Positions 25,579 to 33,977 of a DNA stretch of 64,000 nt are shown here, in pieces. Each line of letters starts with the position of its first letter. The first letter of the stretch is position 1. Origin of the DNA: Actinomycetospora corticicola (GTDB taxonomy: Bacteria > Actinomycetota > Actinomycetes > Mycobacteriales > Pseudonocardiaceae); contig NZ_JACCBN010000001.1 in the NCBI RefSeq assembly GCF_013409505.1, positions 2,046,001-2,110,000 on the forward strand. The letters are read 5' to 3'. The notes beneath the pieces were generated by a model. That model was not told the origin of the DNA. It worked only from the letters and a program-made list of their open reading frames with translations, and ran no database searches. Both the position numbers and the translations under genes were made by a program.

Positions 25579-27372
25579 GTGCAGGAGTACAGCGTGCCGG
25601 CGTCGGCCAAGGTCGCCGACGACGACCGACTCACCGATGCGGTCTGGGCGAACGCCGACGAGCACCCGGGGGACACCGCCTACCTCCGGCTGGTCGACGA
25701 CTCGTGGCAGCCCACCACCTTCGGAGCCTTCCGCGACGAGGTGGTCGCGGTGGCGAAGGGATTCGTCGCGGCGGGCCTGGAGCCGGGTGACCGCGTCGGG
25801 ATCGTCGCGAAGACCCGCTACGAGTGGACGCTGCTCGACTACGCGCTCTGGACGGCGGGCTGCGCGGGTCTCCCGATCTACGAGACCTCGTCGGCCTCGC
25901 AGTACGAGTGGTGCCTGTCGGACTCCGGCGCCCGCGGCGTCATCATCGAGACCGACGAGCACCGGGCGACCCTGGACAAGGTCCGGGAGAACCTGCCCGA
26001 GCTCGCCCACGTCTGGCAGATCGACGGCTCCACCCCCGCCGTCGACGCCCTCAAGGAGGCCGGCCGCGACGTCCCCGACGCCGACGTCGAGGCCCGCCGA
26101 ACCGGCGTCCGCGCGGACGACCTCGCGACGCTGATCTACACCTCGGGCACCACCGGCCGCCCCAAGGGCTGCGAGATCACCCACCGCAACCTGCTCTTCG
26201 AGGTCCGCGCGGCCGGCGACACCTTCGGCTCCATGATGGAGGCCGGCAACTCGACGCTGCTGTTCCTGCCGCTCGCGCACATCTTCGCCCGCGTGGTGCA
26301 GCTCGCCGCGCAGGAGCAGCGCTACGTGATCGGCCACTTCGCCGACACCTCGAAGCTCTCCGCGGAGCTCCCCCGCTTCAAGCCCGACTTCCTGCTCTCG
26401 GTGCCGCGCGTGTTCGAGAAGGTCTACAACTCGGCGAAGCAGAAGGCCTACCAGGGCGGCAAGGGCCGCATCTTCGACCTCGCCGAGGCCACCGCCGTCG
26501 ACTACTCGAAGTCGCTCGACACCGGCGGCCCCGGCCTGGTGCTGCGCGGCAAGCACGCCCTGTTCGACGCCCTCGTCTACTCCAAGCTGCGCGCGGCCCT
26601 CGGCGGTCAGTGCCGCGGCGCGGTGTCCGGCGGGTCCGCCCTCGGCGCGCGCATCGGCCACTTCTTCCGCGGCATCGGCGTGCCGATCCACGAGGGCTAC
26701 GGCCTCACCGAGACCAGCGCGGCGATCACCGCCAACGCCGAGGGCGACATCCGCGTCGGCACCGTCGGCCGCCCGCTGCCCGGCATCACCGTCGCGATCG
26801 CCGACGACGGCGAGGTGCTCGCCAAGGGTGACGTGGTGTTCCGCGGCTACTGGAACAACGCCGAGGCCACGTCCGGCGCGCTCGAGGACGGCTGGTTCCA
26901 CACCGGCGACATCGGCGTGCTCGACGACGGGTTCCTCTCCATCACCGGGCGCAAGAAGGAGCTCATCGTCACGGCCGGGGGCAAGAACGTCGCCCCCGCC
27001 GTGATCGAGGACCGCATTCGCGCTCACCGCCTCGTGAGCCAGGCCCTCGTGGTCGGCGACAACCGGCCCTACGTCGCGGCGCTGATCACCCTCGACGAGG
27101 AGGCCCTGCCCGACTGGGCCTCCGAGCACGGCAAGTCCGGCAGCACCGCGGAGGACCTGGTCGAGGACTCCGACCTCCGCGCCGAGATCCAGTCCGCGAT
27201 CGACGACGGCAACGACGCGGTGTCGAAGGCCGAGTCGGTGCGCCAGTTCCGCATCCTCACGTCGGACTTCACCGAGGACTCCGGCGAGCTGACCCCGACG
27301 ATGAAGCTCAAGCGCAACGTCATCGCCGACCAGCGGGCCGACGAGATCGAGGCGGTCTACGCGCAGCGGTGA
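25579..27372 (+). CDS. fadD15: Long-chain acyl-CoA synthetase (FadD15-like)
   Basis: The AMP-binding signature TLIYTSGTTGRPKG, the GYGLTETSA motif, WFHTGDIG and the C-terminal ITGRKKELIVTAGGKNVAP show an ANL-superfamily fatty acyl-CoA ligase. The 597-residue protein lacks membrane segments. The GTG at 25579 is preferred because MQEYSVPA matches the N-terminus of mycobacterial FadD15; a GTG at 25570 adds three residues. GGAAGGG lies upstream. It faces pimB across a palindrome that may end both transcripts. Confidence 0.93.
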   Translation: MQEYSVPASAKVADDDRLTDAVWANADEHPGDTAYLRLVDDSWQPTTFGAFRDEVVAVAKGFVAAGLEPGDRVGIVAKTRYEWTLLDYALWTAGCAGLPIYETSSASQYEWCLSDSGARGVIIETDEHRATLDKVRENLPELAHVWQIDGSTPAVDALKEAGRDVPDADVEARRTGVRADDLATLIYTSGTTGRPKGCEITHRNLLFEVRAAGDTFGSMMEAGNSTLLFLPLAHIFARVVQLAAQEQRYVIGHFADTSKLSAELPRFKPDFLLSVPRVFEKVYNSAKQKAYQGGKGRIFDLAEATAVDYSKSLDTGGPGLVLRGKHALFDALVYSKLRAALGGQCRGAVSGGSALGARIGHFFRGIGVPIHEGYGLTETSAAITANAEGDIRVGTVGRPLPGITVAIADDGEVLAKGDVVFRGYWNNAEATSGALEDGWFHTGDIGVLDDGFLSITGRKKELIVTAGGKNVAPAVIEDRIRAHRLVSQALVVGDNRPYVAALITLDEEALPDWASEHGKSGSTAEDLVEDSDLRAEIQSAIDDGNDAVSKAESVRQFRILTSDFTEDSGELTPTMKLKRNVIADQRADEIEAVYAQR

Positions 27373-27389
27373 CCCGTCTCCGCCGGTGA

Positions 27390-27436
27390 ACGAACGGCAC
27401 TCTCGCGCACATAGATGCTGCGACAGTGCCGTTCGT
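27390..27436. terminator. Palindrome between fadD15 and pimB
   Basis: ACGAACGGCACT (27390-27401) and AGTGCCGTTCGT (27425-27436) are perfect inverted 12-mers around a 23-base loop that itself contains TCGC/GCGA. It sits between convergent genes and could terminate both. Its loop is nearly the same as that of the palindrome after crtB, so it may be a dispersed element. Confidence 0.7.
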
Positions 27437-27447
27437 GCTTTCGGGGG

Positions 27448-28617
27448 TTACTCCGGACGGGCGAGTGCCTCCAGCCGGCGGGCCCGCGACGACCAGGTCC
27501 ACTCCGCCTGCATCCACCGTCGGCCCGCGGCCCCGGTGCGTGCGGCGTCGTCCGGGTCGTCGAGCAGGTCCGCGATCACGTCCGCGACGTCGACCGGGTC
27601 GCGCCCGTCGGTCAGGCGGCCGGTCCGGGTCCCCGTCGGGCCCCCGCGCACCGTCTCGGGTGCCCCGCCGGACCGGCCCGCCACCACGGGCACCCCGGTC
27701 GCGGAGGCCTCGAGCAGCACGATACCCAGACCCTCGACGTCGAGCCCCCCGCCGAGCGTCCGGCACGGCAGGGCGAAGACGTCGAGCGCCGCGTGGTGCG
27801 CCGGGATCTCGTCGTGGGCCAGCGGGCCCGTGAACACGACGTCGGCCTCGACGCCGGTGCGCCGTGCGAGGCGCCGCAGCCGGTCGCGGTCGGGTCCGTC
27901 GCCCGCGACGAGCAGCGCCGTGCCCGGCACCCGTCGTCGGATCGCGGGCAGCGCCCGGATCAGCACGTCCTGCCCCTTGCGCCGCACGAGGCGGGACACG
28001 ATCCCGACGACGGGCCGCTCCCCCAGTCCGTACCGCGTGCGGAGGTCGGCGCGGGCCCCGGCGTCCGGGCGGAACCGCGTGGTGTCGATGCCGGACGGCA
28101 GCGGCTCCAGGGCGGCGTCCGGGCCGAGGGCCGAGGCGATCCGCCCGCGCGTGTAGCGGCTGACCGTGGTGACGACGTCGGCCTCCCGCCCGATCCGGTG
28201 CAGCAACTGCCGGCTGCCCGGCAGCATCGACCAGCCGACCTCGTGGCCGTGGGTGCTGGCGAGGACCCGCCGGACGCCCGCGCGGCGCAGGGCCGGGGCC
28301 ATGAGCCCGAGCGGCGCGGCGGCCCCGAACCAGACGGTGTCGTGGCCCGGGGCGAGCTCGACGGCTCGGCGGGTGGCCTCCGGGGTCGGCAGCATCATCG
28401 TCGTGGGCAGCCGGTGGACGGCGAAGGGCTGGGCGGCGTCGAAGGCGACGCACCGGCCGTCGGAGTCGGCGGCGTCGGGCCAGGTGGAGGCGAGCACCGT
28501 CAGGGCACCGGGCGCCAGACGGACCGCGAGCTCGTGCAGGTAGGACTGGATGCCGCCCGGCCGCGGCGGGAAGTCGTTGGTGACGAGCAGGATCCGGCCC
28601 GTCGCCGGACCGGTCAC
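27448..28617 (-). CDS. pimB: GDP-mannose-dependent phosphatidylinositol mannosyltransferase PimB (GT4)
   Basis: A GT-B glycosyltransferase of family 4. The N-terminus RILLVTNDFPPRPGGIQSYL holds the GG acceptor loop; the second half has IVSRLVRRKGQDVLI and the nucleotide-sugar site GGGLDVEGLGIVLLEASATGVPVV with the E-x7-E motif. The 389-residue protein matches mycobacterial PimB' (Rv2188c) in position and length; that enzyme adds the second mannose in PIM synthesis. The GTG at 28617 overlaps the stop of the NlpC/P60 gene upstream as GTGA. Confidence 0.92.
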   Translation of the reverse strand: MTGPATGRILLVTNDFPPRPGGIQSYLHELAVRLAPGALTVLASTWPDAADSDGRCVAFDAAQPFAVHRLPTTMMLPTPEATRRAVELAPGHDTVWFGAAAPLGLMAPALRRAGVRRVLASTHGHEVGWSMLPGSRQLLHRIGREADVVTTVSRYTRGRIASALGPDAALEPLPSGIDTTRFRPDAGARADLRTRYGLGERPVVGIVSRLVRRKGQDVLIRALPAIRRRVPGTALLVAGDGPDRDRLRRLARRTGVEADVVFTGPLAHDEIPAHHAALDVFALPCRTLGGGLDVEGLGIVLLEASATGVPVVAGRSGGAPETVRGGPTGTRTGRLTDGRDPVDVADVIADLLDDPDDAARTGAAGRRWMQAEWTWSSRARRLEALARPE

Positions 28618-29684
28618 GGCGGTGAGATGCGGCGGATCGACGAGAAGCTCCGGACCGGCGCCACCTTGACGACGTCGCCGGACTGCGGGGCCTCGAGGAA
28701 CTTGCCGTCGCCGACGTAGATGCCGACGTGATAGGCCGGGTCGCCGAAGAAGATCAGGTCCCCGACCTGCACCTGCGAGGGGTCGACGGCCTGGCCGACC
28801 TGTTGCTGGGCGGCGGCCACCCGCGGCATCCCGACCCCGATCTGCCGGTACGCCCACTGCACCAGCCCCGAGCAGTCGAACGTGTTCGGCCCGGTGGCCC
28901 CCCACACGTACGGCGCCCCCTGCCGGGTCAGCGCCGCGCGGAGGGCGGCGATCCCCAGGGAGTTCCCGGCGATGTTCGTCGGGAAGTTCGTGATGCCGCC
29001 GCCGCGCAGGAGGGCCCGGTCGCTGCGGGACAGCCGCGCGAGCGCCGCGTTCGCCGCCGCGACGTCCTGGTCGGCCTGCGCCTTCGTGCGCGTGGCGTCC
29101 TCGAGGGTGCGGGCGGCGTCGTCGGCGGCCCGGCGGGCATCGGTGGCGCTGGCGTCGGCGTCGCGCTGGGCGTTCTCCGCCGCCGTCGAGGCGTCGAGGT
29201 AGCGCTGCAGCACGGACCGGTTGGCCGTCGAGATCGTGTCGAGCAGCTCGACCTTGTCCAGGTAGGCCTGCGGGGTCGGGCTGGAGAGCAGCGCGCCGAG
29301 CTGGTCGAGGTCACCGCCCTGGTAGGTCGTCCGGGTCAGCTGGTCGACCGCCACGTAGGCCTGGTCCAGTGCGCCCCGCGCCGTGGCGACGGCACCCCGG
29401 GCGTCGTCCGCGGCCCGTCGGGCGCGGTCGGCCTCCGCGCGGCGCACCGGCAGCTGTTCCCGGGCCCCCATGGCCGCCTCGTTCGCGGCCTCCGCCCGGG
29501 CGTTGGCCTCGGCCAGGGCCCGGACGACGTCGTTGGCCCCCGGCGGCACGATCGGGTCGGCCAGCGCGGTGCCGGCCGTGCCGGGCACGAGGAGGCCGGC
29601 GAGCGCGAGCAGCAGGACGACCAGCACCGGCGTCGGGGTCCGGCGACCGGGGCGCGCAGCGCGTCGGGGCGGTCGGGGCGTCAC
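28614..29684 (-). CDS. NlpC/P60 peptidoglycan endopeptidase (RipC-like)
   Basis: A signal peptide ends near ...TALA-DP (about residue 42). A long coiled coil spans about 50-220. The C-terminal NlpC/P60 domain has the catalytic Cys in NTFDCSGLVQWAYRQIG and His in AYHVGIYVGDGKFLEAP, so it should cleave D-Glu-mDAP-type stem peptides after secretion. Mycobacterial Rv2190c (RipC) has the same place and plan; the coiled coil typically keeps such enzymes inactive until recruited by FtsEX. No c-di-AMP riboswitch core is visible in the 279 bp upstream. Confidence 0.93.
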   Translation of the reverse strand: MTPRPPRRAARPGRRTPTPVLVVLLLALAGLLVPGTAGTALADPIVPPGANDVVRALAEANARAEAANEAAMGAREQLPVRRAEADRARRAADDARGAVATARGALDQAYVAVDQLTRTTYQGGDLDQLGALLSSPTPQAYLDKVELLDTISTANRSVLQRYLDASTAAENAQRDADASATDARRAADDAARTLEDATRTKAQADQDVAAANAALARLSRSDRALLRGGGITNFPTNIAGNSLGIAALRAALTRQGAPYVWGATGPNTFDCSGLVQWAYRQIGVGMPRVAAAQQQVGQAVDPSQVQVGDLIFFGDPAYHVGIYVGDGKFLEAPQSGDVVKVAPVRSFSSIRRISPP

Positions 29685-29878
29685 GGGGCGGGGAGCTCCC
29701 TCTCTCGGCCAGGGCGGCCTCCCACGGACGGCGACGCGGGGAACGGGGCCCGCAGGAGGTGACGGGACGGTAACCGACCGGTACCGGGGCCCCGCAGCGT
29801 GGTGCCCCGCGACGCGTCCGACGGGCTCCCCCGCTCCGCGTCCGGCGGGCTTCCGCGCGCCGGGGCGCCTCCGAGCGC

Positions 29879-29950
29879 CGCACCCGGCGAGGTGTCCCGC
29901 ACCGCACCCGGCGAGGTGTCCCGCACCGCGTCCGGTGTGGTGCCCCGCGT
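29879..29950. repeat. 24-bp tandem repeat, three copies
   Basis: The unit CGCACCCGGCGAGGTGTCCC plus GCAC occurs at 29879-29902 and 29903-29926, with a diverged third copy at 29927-29950. It lies between the small Cys protein gene and the NlpC gene. No coding potential is visible. The gap 29685-29963 otherwise holds only GC-rich sequence. Confidence 0.75.
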
Positions 29951-29963
29951 GCGGCCCCCGCCG

Positions 29964-30245
29964 TCATCCGGCGTCCCGGCGGCGGGCCCGACCCGTGGGA
30001 CGGGCCGGCTGCCCGGGCGCGCCGGGGACGAGCCGCAGGTGCGGGATCAGCCCGTGGTCGGCGAGCACCTCCAGGGCCCGGCGCTCGACCGGCCCGAACT
30101 CGAGCGGCAGGGGCGCGCCCGGGGCCGCCGGCTCCCGGGGCGCGTCGTCCCGGGCGGGCACCTCGGGCACCCCGAGCAGGACCCCGACCACGCAGTCGTC
30201 GCACGCCTGGTGCCGCACCACGCAGGTGTCGCAGTCGATGAGCAT
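29964..30245 (-). CDS. Small Cys-rich actinobacterial protein
   Basis: The 93-residue protein starts LIDCDTCVVRHQACDDCVVGVLLG, four cysteines in two CxxC-like pairs that could bind zinc or form a redox site. A helical middle (EFGPVERRALEVLADHGLIPHLRLV) is followed by a basic Arg-rich tail. The ATG at 30245 has a GGAGG ribosome site eight bases upstream. Similar short proteins occur next to the NYN and NlpC genes in other actinomycetes, from memory; function is unknown. Confidence 0.75.
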   Translation of the reverse strand: MLIDCDTCVVRHQACDDCVVGVLLGVPEVPARDDAPREPAAPGAPLPLEFGPVERRALEVLADHGLIPHLRLVPGAPGQPARPTGRARRRDAG

Positions 30246-30352
30246 CGCGGCCTCCGCCGATCGGCCCCGGCATCTCCCGGGGAGTCGTGGCGGAAGGTAG
30301 GAGGGGGGTCCGACAGTCACGGCCCGCCGGAGGAGCCGGTGTGACCGGCGTC

Positions 30353-31690
30353 TCAGATCCGGGCGAGGCGCTCGAGCAGCACGCTCGACGGCACCGGGTG
30401 CGCTCCCCGCCGCCGGACCGAGTCGACCACCGCGCGGTCCGAGGTGACCACCACCAGCGGCCGCCCCTCGGGTTCGGCGTCCACCAGGGTGCGGATGAGG
30501 TCGTCTGCGATGACGCCGGGCTCGGAGAACAGGACGCGCACCCCACGGACCGAGGCGGTCGGCACCCCGGAGATGCCCGCGCCGTCGAAGACCAACGTCG
30601 TCTCGGCGTGGGTCCGGGCCGCGAGCGGGGCGACGGCCGCGACGAGCCGGTCGCGCTGGGCCGCCAGGGCGAGGGCCGGCCAGCCGGTCTTGGTGACGTT
30701 GTAGCCGTCGACGAGCAGGTGCACCTCGGGCAGCGCCAGCAGCCGGTCGAGCGCCGCGGGGTCGGTCACGCGCGCCATCGGGGCCCGGGACGCCGACCCG
30801 ACGAGTTCCGCGGGCCGGGGACCCACCCGCTGGTCGTCCGCGCGGAGCCCCAGCTCGTGGCGCAGGCCGGCGGCCGCCCCCGCGACGGTGTCGACCAGCA
30901 GGGCGAGCCGCGCGTCGTCCGCACGCCGGGCCTCGTGGGCGGCGCGGCGGGCGGACTCGAGCTCCGCCGTCGCGCGCCGGGCCCGGGCCTCGGCCGCAGC
31001 GACCGCCTCCTGGTCCCGGGTGCGCTCGCGGCGCAGGTCGTCGAGCTCGCGCACCAGGTGGCCCTGGCCCTCCTCGAGGCGGCGGTCCGCCTCGGCGGCG
31101 CTCAGCTCGGCCTGCCGGACCCGCACGCCCTGCTCCCGCAGCCGCGAGCGGAGCTTGACCACCTCGTCGGTGAGGTCCGGTCCGGCCGTGCCGACCTCGG
31201 CCCGCGCCGCGTCCCGCTCGGCGGTGACCCGCTCCACCTCCGCCGTCAGCCGCTCCGCCCGGGCGAGAGCGGCGTCGCGCTCGGCTCGTAGGCGCCCGAC
31301 GTCGGCGCGTTCCCCCGCGTCGCGCAGCAGCTCGCCCGCGGTGTCCCCGTCGCCGGCCAGCACCGCCACCGCCGCCGCGTGCACCGGCTCGGCCACCGGC
31401 GGGTCCCACTCCTCGGGACGGTGCTCCCGCCACCACGCCACGACGTCCTCGGCGAACCCGTCCGCCGACCCGAGGGCGGACAGCAGCGGGGCCGAGCCGA
31501 CCTTGGCGCGTTTGGCCGGGGCGAAGCGGGCGATGGGGCGGACGGGGGCCGGCAGGTCCGCCGCCGGCATCTGCCCGACCGCGCGGCTCACCAGGTCGGC
31601 GACCCGGCTGCGCACCGTCTCCGGGGCCGCGTCGAGGAGGGCGGCGCGCAGGGCCGCGCCGTGCGGTGCCTCCACCTCCCCCGCTGCCAT
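30353..31690 (-). CDS. NYN-domain (PIN-like) nuclease with coiled coil
   Basis: The C-terminal third (about 300-445) is a NYN domain: LLVDGYNVTKTGWP with the first Asp, TTLVFDGAGIS, VLFSEPGVIADDLIRTLV with two acidic residues, and LVVVTSDRAVVDSVRRRGA, the four-Asp PIN-like site. Residues about 130-250 form a long coiled coil. The N-terminal part has no motif I recognise. NYN proteins of the YacP/Rae1 group process ribosome-associated RNA, so an RNase role is likely. TAGCCT lies six bases before the ATG. Confidence 0.88.
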   Translation of the reverse strand: MAAGEVEAPHGAALRAALLDAAPETVRSRVADLVSRAVGQMPAADLPAPVRPIARFAPAKRAKVGSAPLLSALGSADGFAEDVVAWWREHRPEEWDPPVAEPVHAAAVAVLAGDGDTAGELLRDAGERADVGRLRAERDAALARAERLTAEVERVTAERDAARAEVGTAGPDLTDEVVKLRSRLREQGVRVRQAELSAAEADRRLEEGQGHLVRELDDLRRERTRDQEAVAAAEARARRATAELESARRAAHEARRADDARLALLVDTVAGAAAGLRHELGLRADDQRVGPRPAELVGSASRAPMARVTDPAALDRLLALPEVHLLVDGYNVTKTGWPALALAAQRDRLVAAVAPLAARTHAETTLVFDGAGISGVPTASVRGVRVLFSEPGVIADDLIRTLVDAEPEGRPLVVVTSDRAVVDSVRRRGAHPVPSSVLLERLARI

Positions 31691-31696
31691 TCGCCC

Positions 31697-31702
31697 AGGC
31701 TA
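31697..31702 (-). promoter_or_regulatory. -10 element of the NYN gene (leaderless)
   Basis: TAGCCT on the minus strand precedes the ATG at 31690 by six bases. The divergent nuclease gene has its own TAGCGT at 31750. Confidence 0.5.
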
Positions 31703-31763
31703 GCGGCCCGGACGGCGTCCGAGGGGACGAGACTGTCGGGGGGTCGATCTAGCGTGCGGCGGC

Positions 31764-33641
31764 GTGGAGGCACCACGCCCGGTCACGGGACCCGACCCGC
31801 AGCTCACCTTCGAGGAGCTGGGGACGCCGCTGCACGCGGCCACCTTCGTCGTGCTGGACCTGGAGACCACCGGCGGGCCCCCGGCGGGCTCCGACGCCGG
31901 TGACGGGCCGGACGCGATCACCGAGATCGGCGCGGTCAAGGTGCGTGGGGGCCGGGTGGTCGGCGAGTACGCCACGCTGGTCGACCCGGGGCGGGACGTC
32001 CCGCCGCAGATCGTCGCGCTCACCGGCATCACCACGGCCATGGTGTCCGCGGCGCCGCGGCTGCCGGCCGTGCTGCCGGGCTTCCTCGAGTTCTGCGCGG
32101 GCGCGGTCGTGGTGGCGCACAACGCCCCGTTCGACGTCGGGCACCTGCGGGCGGCGTGCCGGCGCCACGGATCGGTGTGGCCCCGGCCGCCCGTGGTGTG
32201 CACCGCCCGCCTGGCCCGGAAGGTGCTCACCCGCGACGAGGCGCCGTCCTGCCGGCTGTCGGCGCTCGCCGCGCTGTTCCGGGCGGGTACCCGCCCCGTC
32301 CACCGGGCGCTGGACGACGCGCGGGCCACCGTCGACGTGCTCCACGCCCTGTTGGAGCGGGTCGGCGGCCACGGGGTCTCGTCGCTGGAGGACCTGCTCG
32401 CCCTGCAGGTGGAGGTCACCCCGGCGCAGCGCGGCAAGCGCCACCTGGCCGACGCGGTGCCGCACGCGGCGGGCGTGTACCTGTTCCGCGGCCCGGCCGA
32501 CGAGGTCCTCTACGTCGGTACGTCGAACGACCTGCGCCGCCGGGTGCGCTCGTACTTCACCGGCTCGGAGAAGCGGGCGCGCGTCAAGGAGATGATCGGG
32601 CTCGCCGAGCGGGTCGACTGGGTGGAGTGCTCGCACCCGCTGGAGGCCGAGGTGCGGGAGCTGCGCCTGCTCGCCGGTCACGCCCCCCGCTACAACCGGC
32701 GCTCCCGCTACCCGCACAAGGGGTGGTGGGTCGCGCTGACCGACGAGCCGTTCCCGCGCTGGTCGGTCGTCCGCACGCCCCGCACCGACGCCATCGGCCC
32801 GTTCGGGCGCCGGCCCGACGCGGTCCGCGCCGTCGAGGCCCTGGTCGACGCCGTGGCGCTGCGGCCCTGCACGCAGCGGATCCCGGCCCGGGGCGGCCGC
32901 GGCAGCCCCTGCGCGCTGCACGGGCTCGGCCGCTGCGGGGCGCCCTGCGCCGGACTGCAGACCGCGGCCGACTACGCCACCACCGTCGACGGGGCCCTCG
33001 CCCTCGTCCGCGGGGGGTCCGACGACGGGCTCGTCCGGCTGCGGGAGCGGGTGGCCGACCTGGCCGCGGGCGAGCGGTTCGACGCCGCGGCCGCCCACCG
33101 CGACCGGTTGGCCGACCTCGCGGGAGCCCTCGGCCGCGTCCAACGGCTGTCGGCGGTGGCCGGTACCGAGGAGCTCGTCGCCGCGCGGCCCGACGGCGTC
33201 GGCGGCTGGGAGCTGGCGGTGGTGCGGCACGGCCGGCTCGCGGCGGCGGGCACCGCGCGGCGCGGGGTGCCGCCCATGCCGGTGGTGGACACGCTGGTCG
33301 CGGCGGCGGAGACGGTCCGTCCGGGCGCCGGGCCGCTCGGCGGGGCGCCGCCCGAGGAGGTGGGGGTGATCACGCGGTGGCTCGAGCGGCCGGGGACACG
33401 GATGGTGCGCACCACGCAGCCGTGGGCGGTCCCGGCGCACGGCGCGGGCTCCTGGTCGGACTGGGTGACGCGGGCCCGGGAGGCCGCCCGGACGACGGTG
33501 ACGGACCCGTCGGAGGTCCCCGGGGAGCGGGCCGTGGGGTCGGGAGGCGGGGCCGGTCGTCGTCCGCCCTCTAGAGTTCCCGCCGAGCACGCCGGACCGC
33601 CCCGCGCGGGCCGGACCCGCCGAGCCAGGGAGTCCCCGTGA
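31764..33641 (+). CDS. DEDD exonuclease fused to UvrC-like GIY-YIG domain
   Basis: Two nuclease folds are fused. The N-terminal about 200 residues are a DnaQ/RNase T-type exonuclease: FVVLDLETTG (D-x-E), VVVAHNAPFDVGHL and HRALDDARATVDV (DEDDh). A GIY-YIG domain like UvrC follows: AAGVYLFRGPADEVLYVGTSNDLRRRVRSYF, then ARVKEMI. The 625-residue protein lacks the UvrC C-terminal endonuclease and helix-hairpin-helix regions. It matches Rv2191. It probably works in DNA repair apart from UvrABC. TAGCGT lies eight bases before the GTG. The stop overlaps the AsnC-like gene (GTGA). Confidence 0.9.
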   Translation: MEAPRPVTGPDPQLTFEELGTPLHAATFVVLDLETTGGPPAGSDAGDGPDAITEIGAVKVRGGRVVGEYATLVDPGRDVPPQIVALTGITTAMVSAAPRLPAVLPGFLEFCAGAVVVAHNAPFDVGHLRAACRRHGSVWPRPPVVCTARLARKVLTRDEAPSCRLSALAALFRAGTRPVHRALDDARATVDVLHALLERVGGHGVSSLEDLLALQVEVTPAQRGKRHLADAVPHAAGVYLFRGPADEVLYVGTSNDLRRRVRSYFTGSEKRARVKEMIGLAERVDWVECSHPLEAEVRELRLLAGHAPRYNRRSRYPHKGWWVALTDEPFPRWSVVRTPRTDAIGPFGRRPDAVRAVEALVDAVALRPCTQRIPARGGRGSPCALHGLGRCGAPCAGLQTAADYATTVDGALALVRGGSDDGLVRLRERVADLAAGERFDAAAAHRDRLADLAGALGRVQRLSAVAGTEELVAARPDGVGGWELAVVRHGRLAAAGTARRGVPPMPVVDTLVAAAETVRPGAGPLGGAPPEEVGVITRWLERPGTRMVRTTQPWAVPAHGAGSWSDWVTRAREAARTTVTDPSEVPGERAVGSGGGAGRRPPSRVPAEHAGPPRAGRTRRARESP

Positions 33642-33916
33642 TCACGGCCATCGTCATGATCCACGCGAACGCCGACCGGATCCCGGAGACCGCCCAGGCG
33701 ATCGCCGAGCTCTCGGGGGTCACCGAGGTCTACTCGTGCGCGGGCGACGTCGACCTGATCGCCGTGGTGCGGGTCCGCGAGCACGACGAGCTCGCCGACG
33801 TCATCGCGGGTGGCCTGAGCCGGGTGCCGGGCGTGCGGGATACCTCGACCCACATCGCCTTCCGGTCCTACTCCGCGCAGGACACCGACGCGGCCTTCGC
33901 CGTCGGGCTCGACTGA
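33638..33916 (+). CDS. Stand-alone AsnC/Lrp ligand-binding (RAM) domain protein
   Basis: At 92 residues this contains only the C-terminal RAM domain of Lrp/AsnC regulators: ITAIVMIHANADRIPETAQAIAELSGVTEVYSCAGDVDLIAVVRV, with the usual GDVDL turn, and RVPGVRDTSTHIAFRSY. No helix-turn-helix precedes it. Such proteins bind amino acids and may modulate full-length Lrp proteins. Its GTG overlaps the nuclease stop (GTGA), so the two are made together; the link between nuclease and amino-acid sensor is unexplained. Convergent with trpD. Confidence 0.87.
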   Translation: MITAIVMIHANADRIPETAQAIAELSGVTEVYSCAGDVDLIAVVRVREHDELADVIAGGLSRVPGVRDTSTHIAFRSYSAQDTDAAFAVGLD

Positions 33917-33977
33917 GCCCACCGGTCCCCCGGCACCGCGGAGACGTCCCCGCACGCCTCCGTCGGGTCGGTGTGCC

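Noticed and set aside
29685-29963. Possible c-di-AMP (ydaO-type) riboswitch before the NlpC/P60 gene
   Set aside because: Actinobacterial wall hydrolases often have one, but the conserved core sequences are absent; the gap holds a 24-bp tandem repeat and GC-rich filler.
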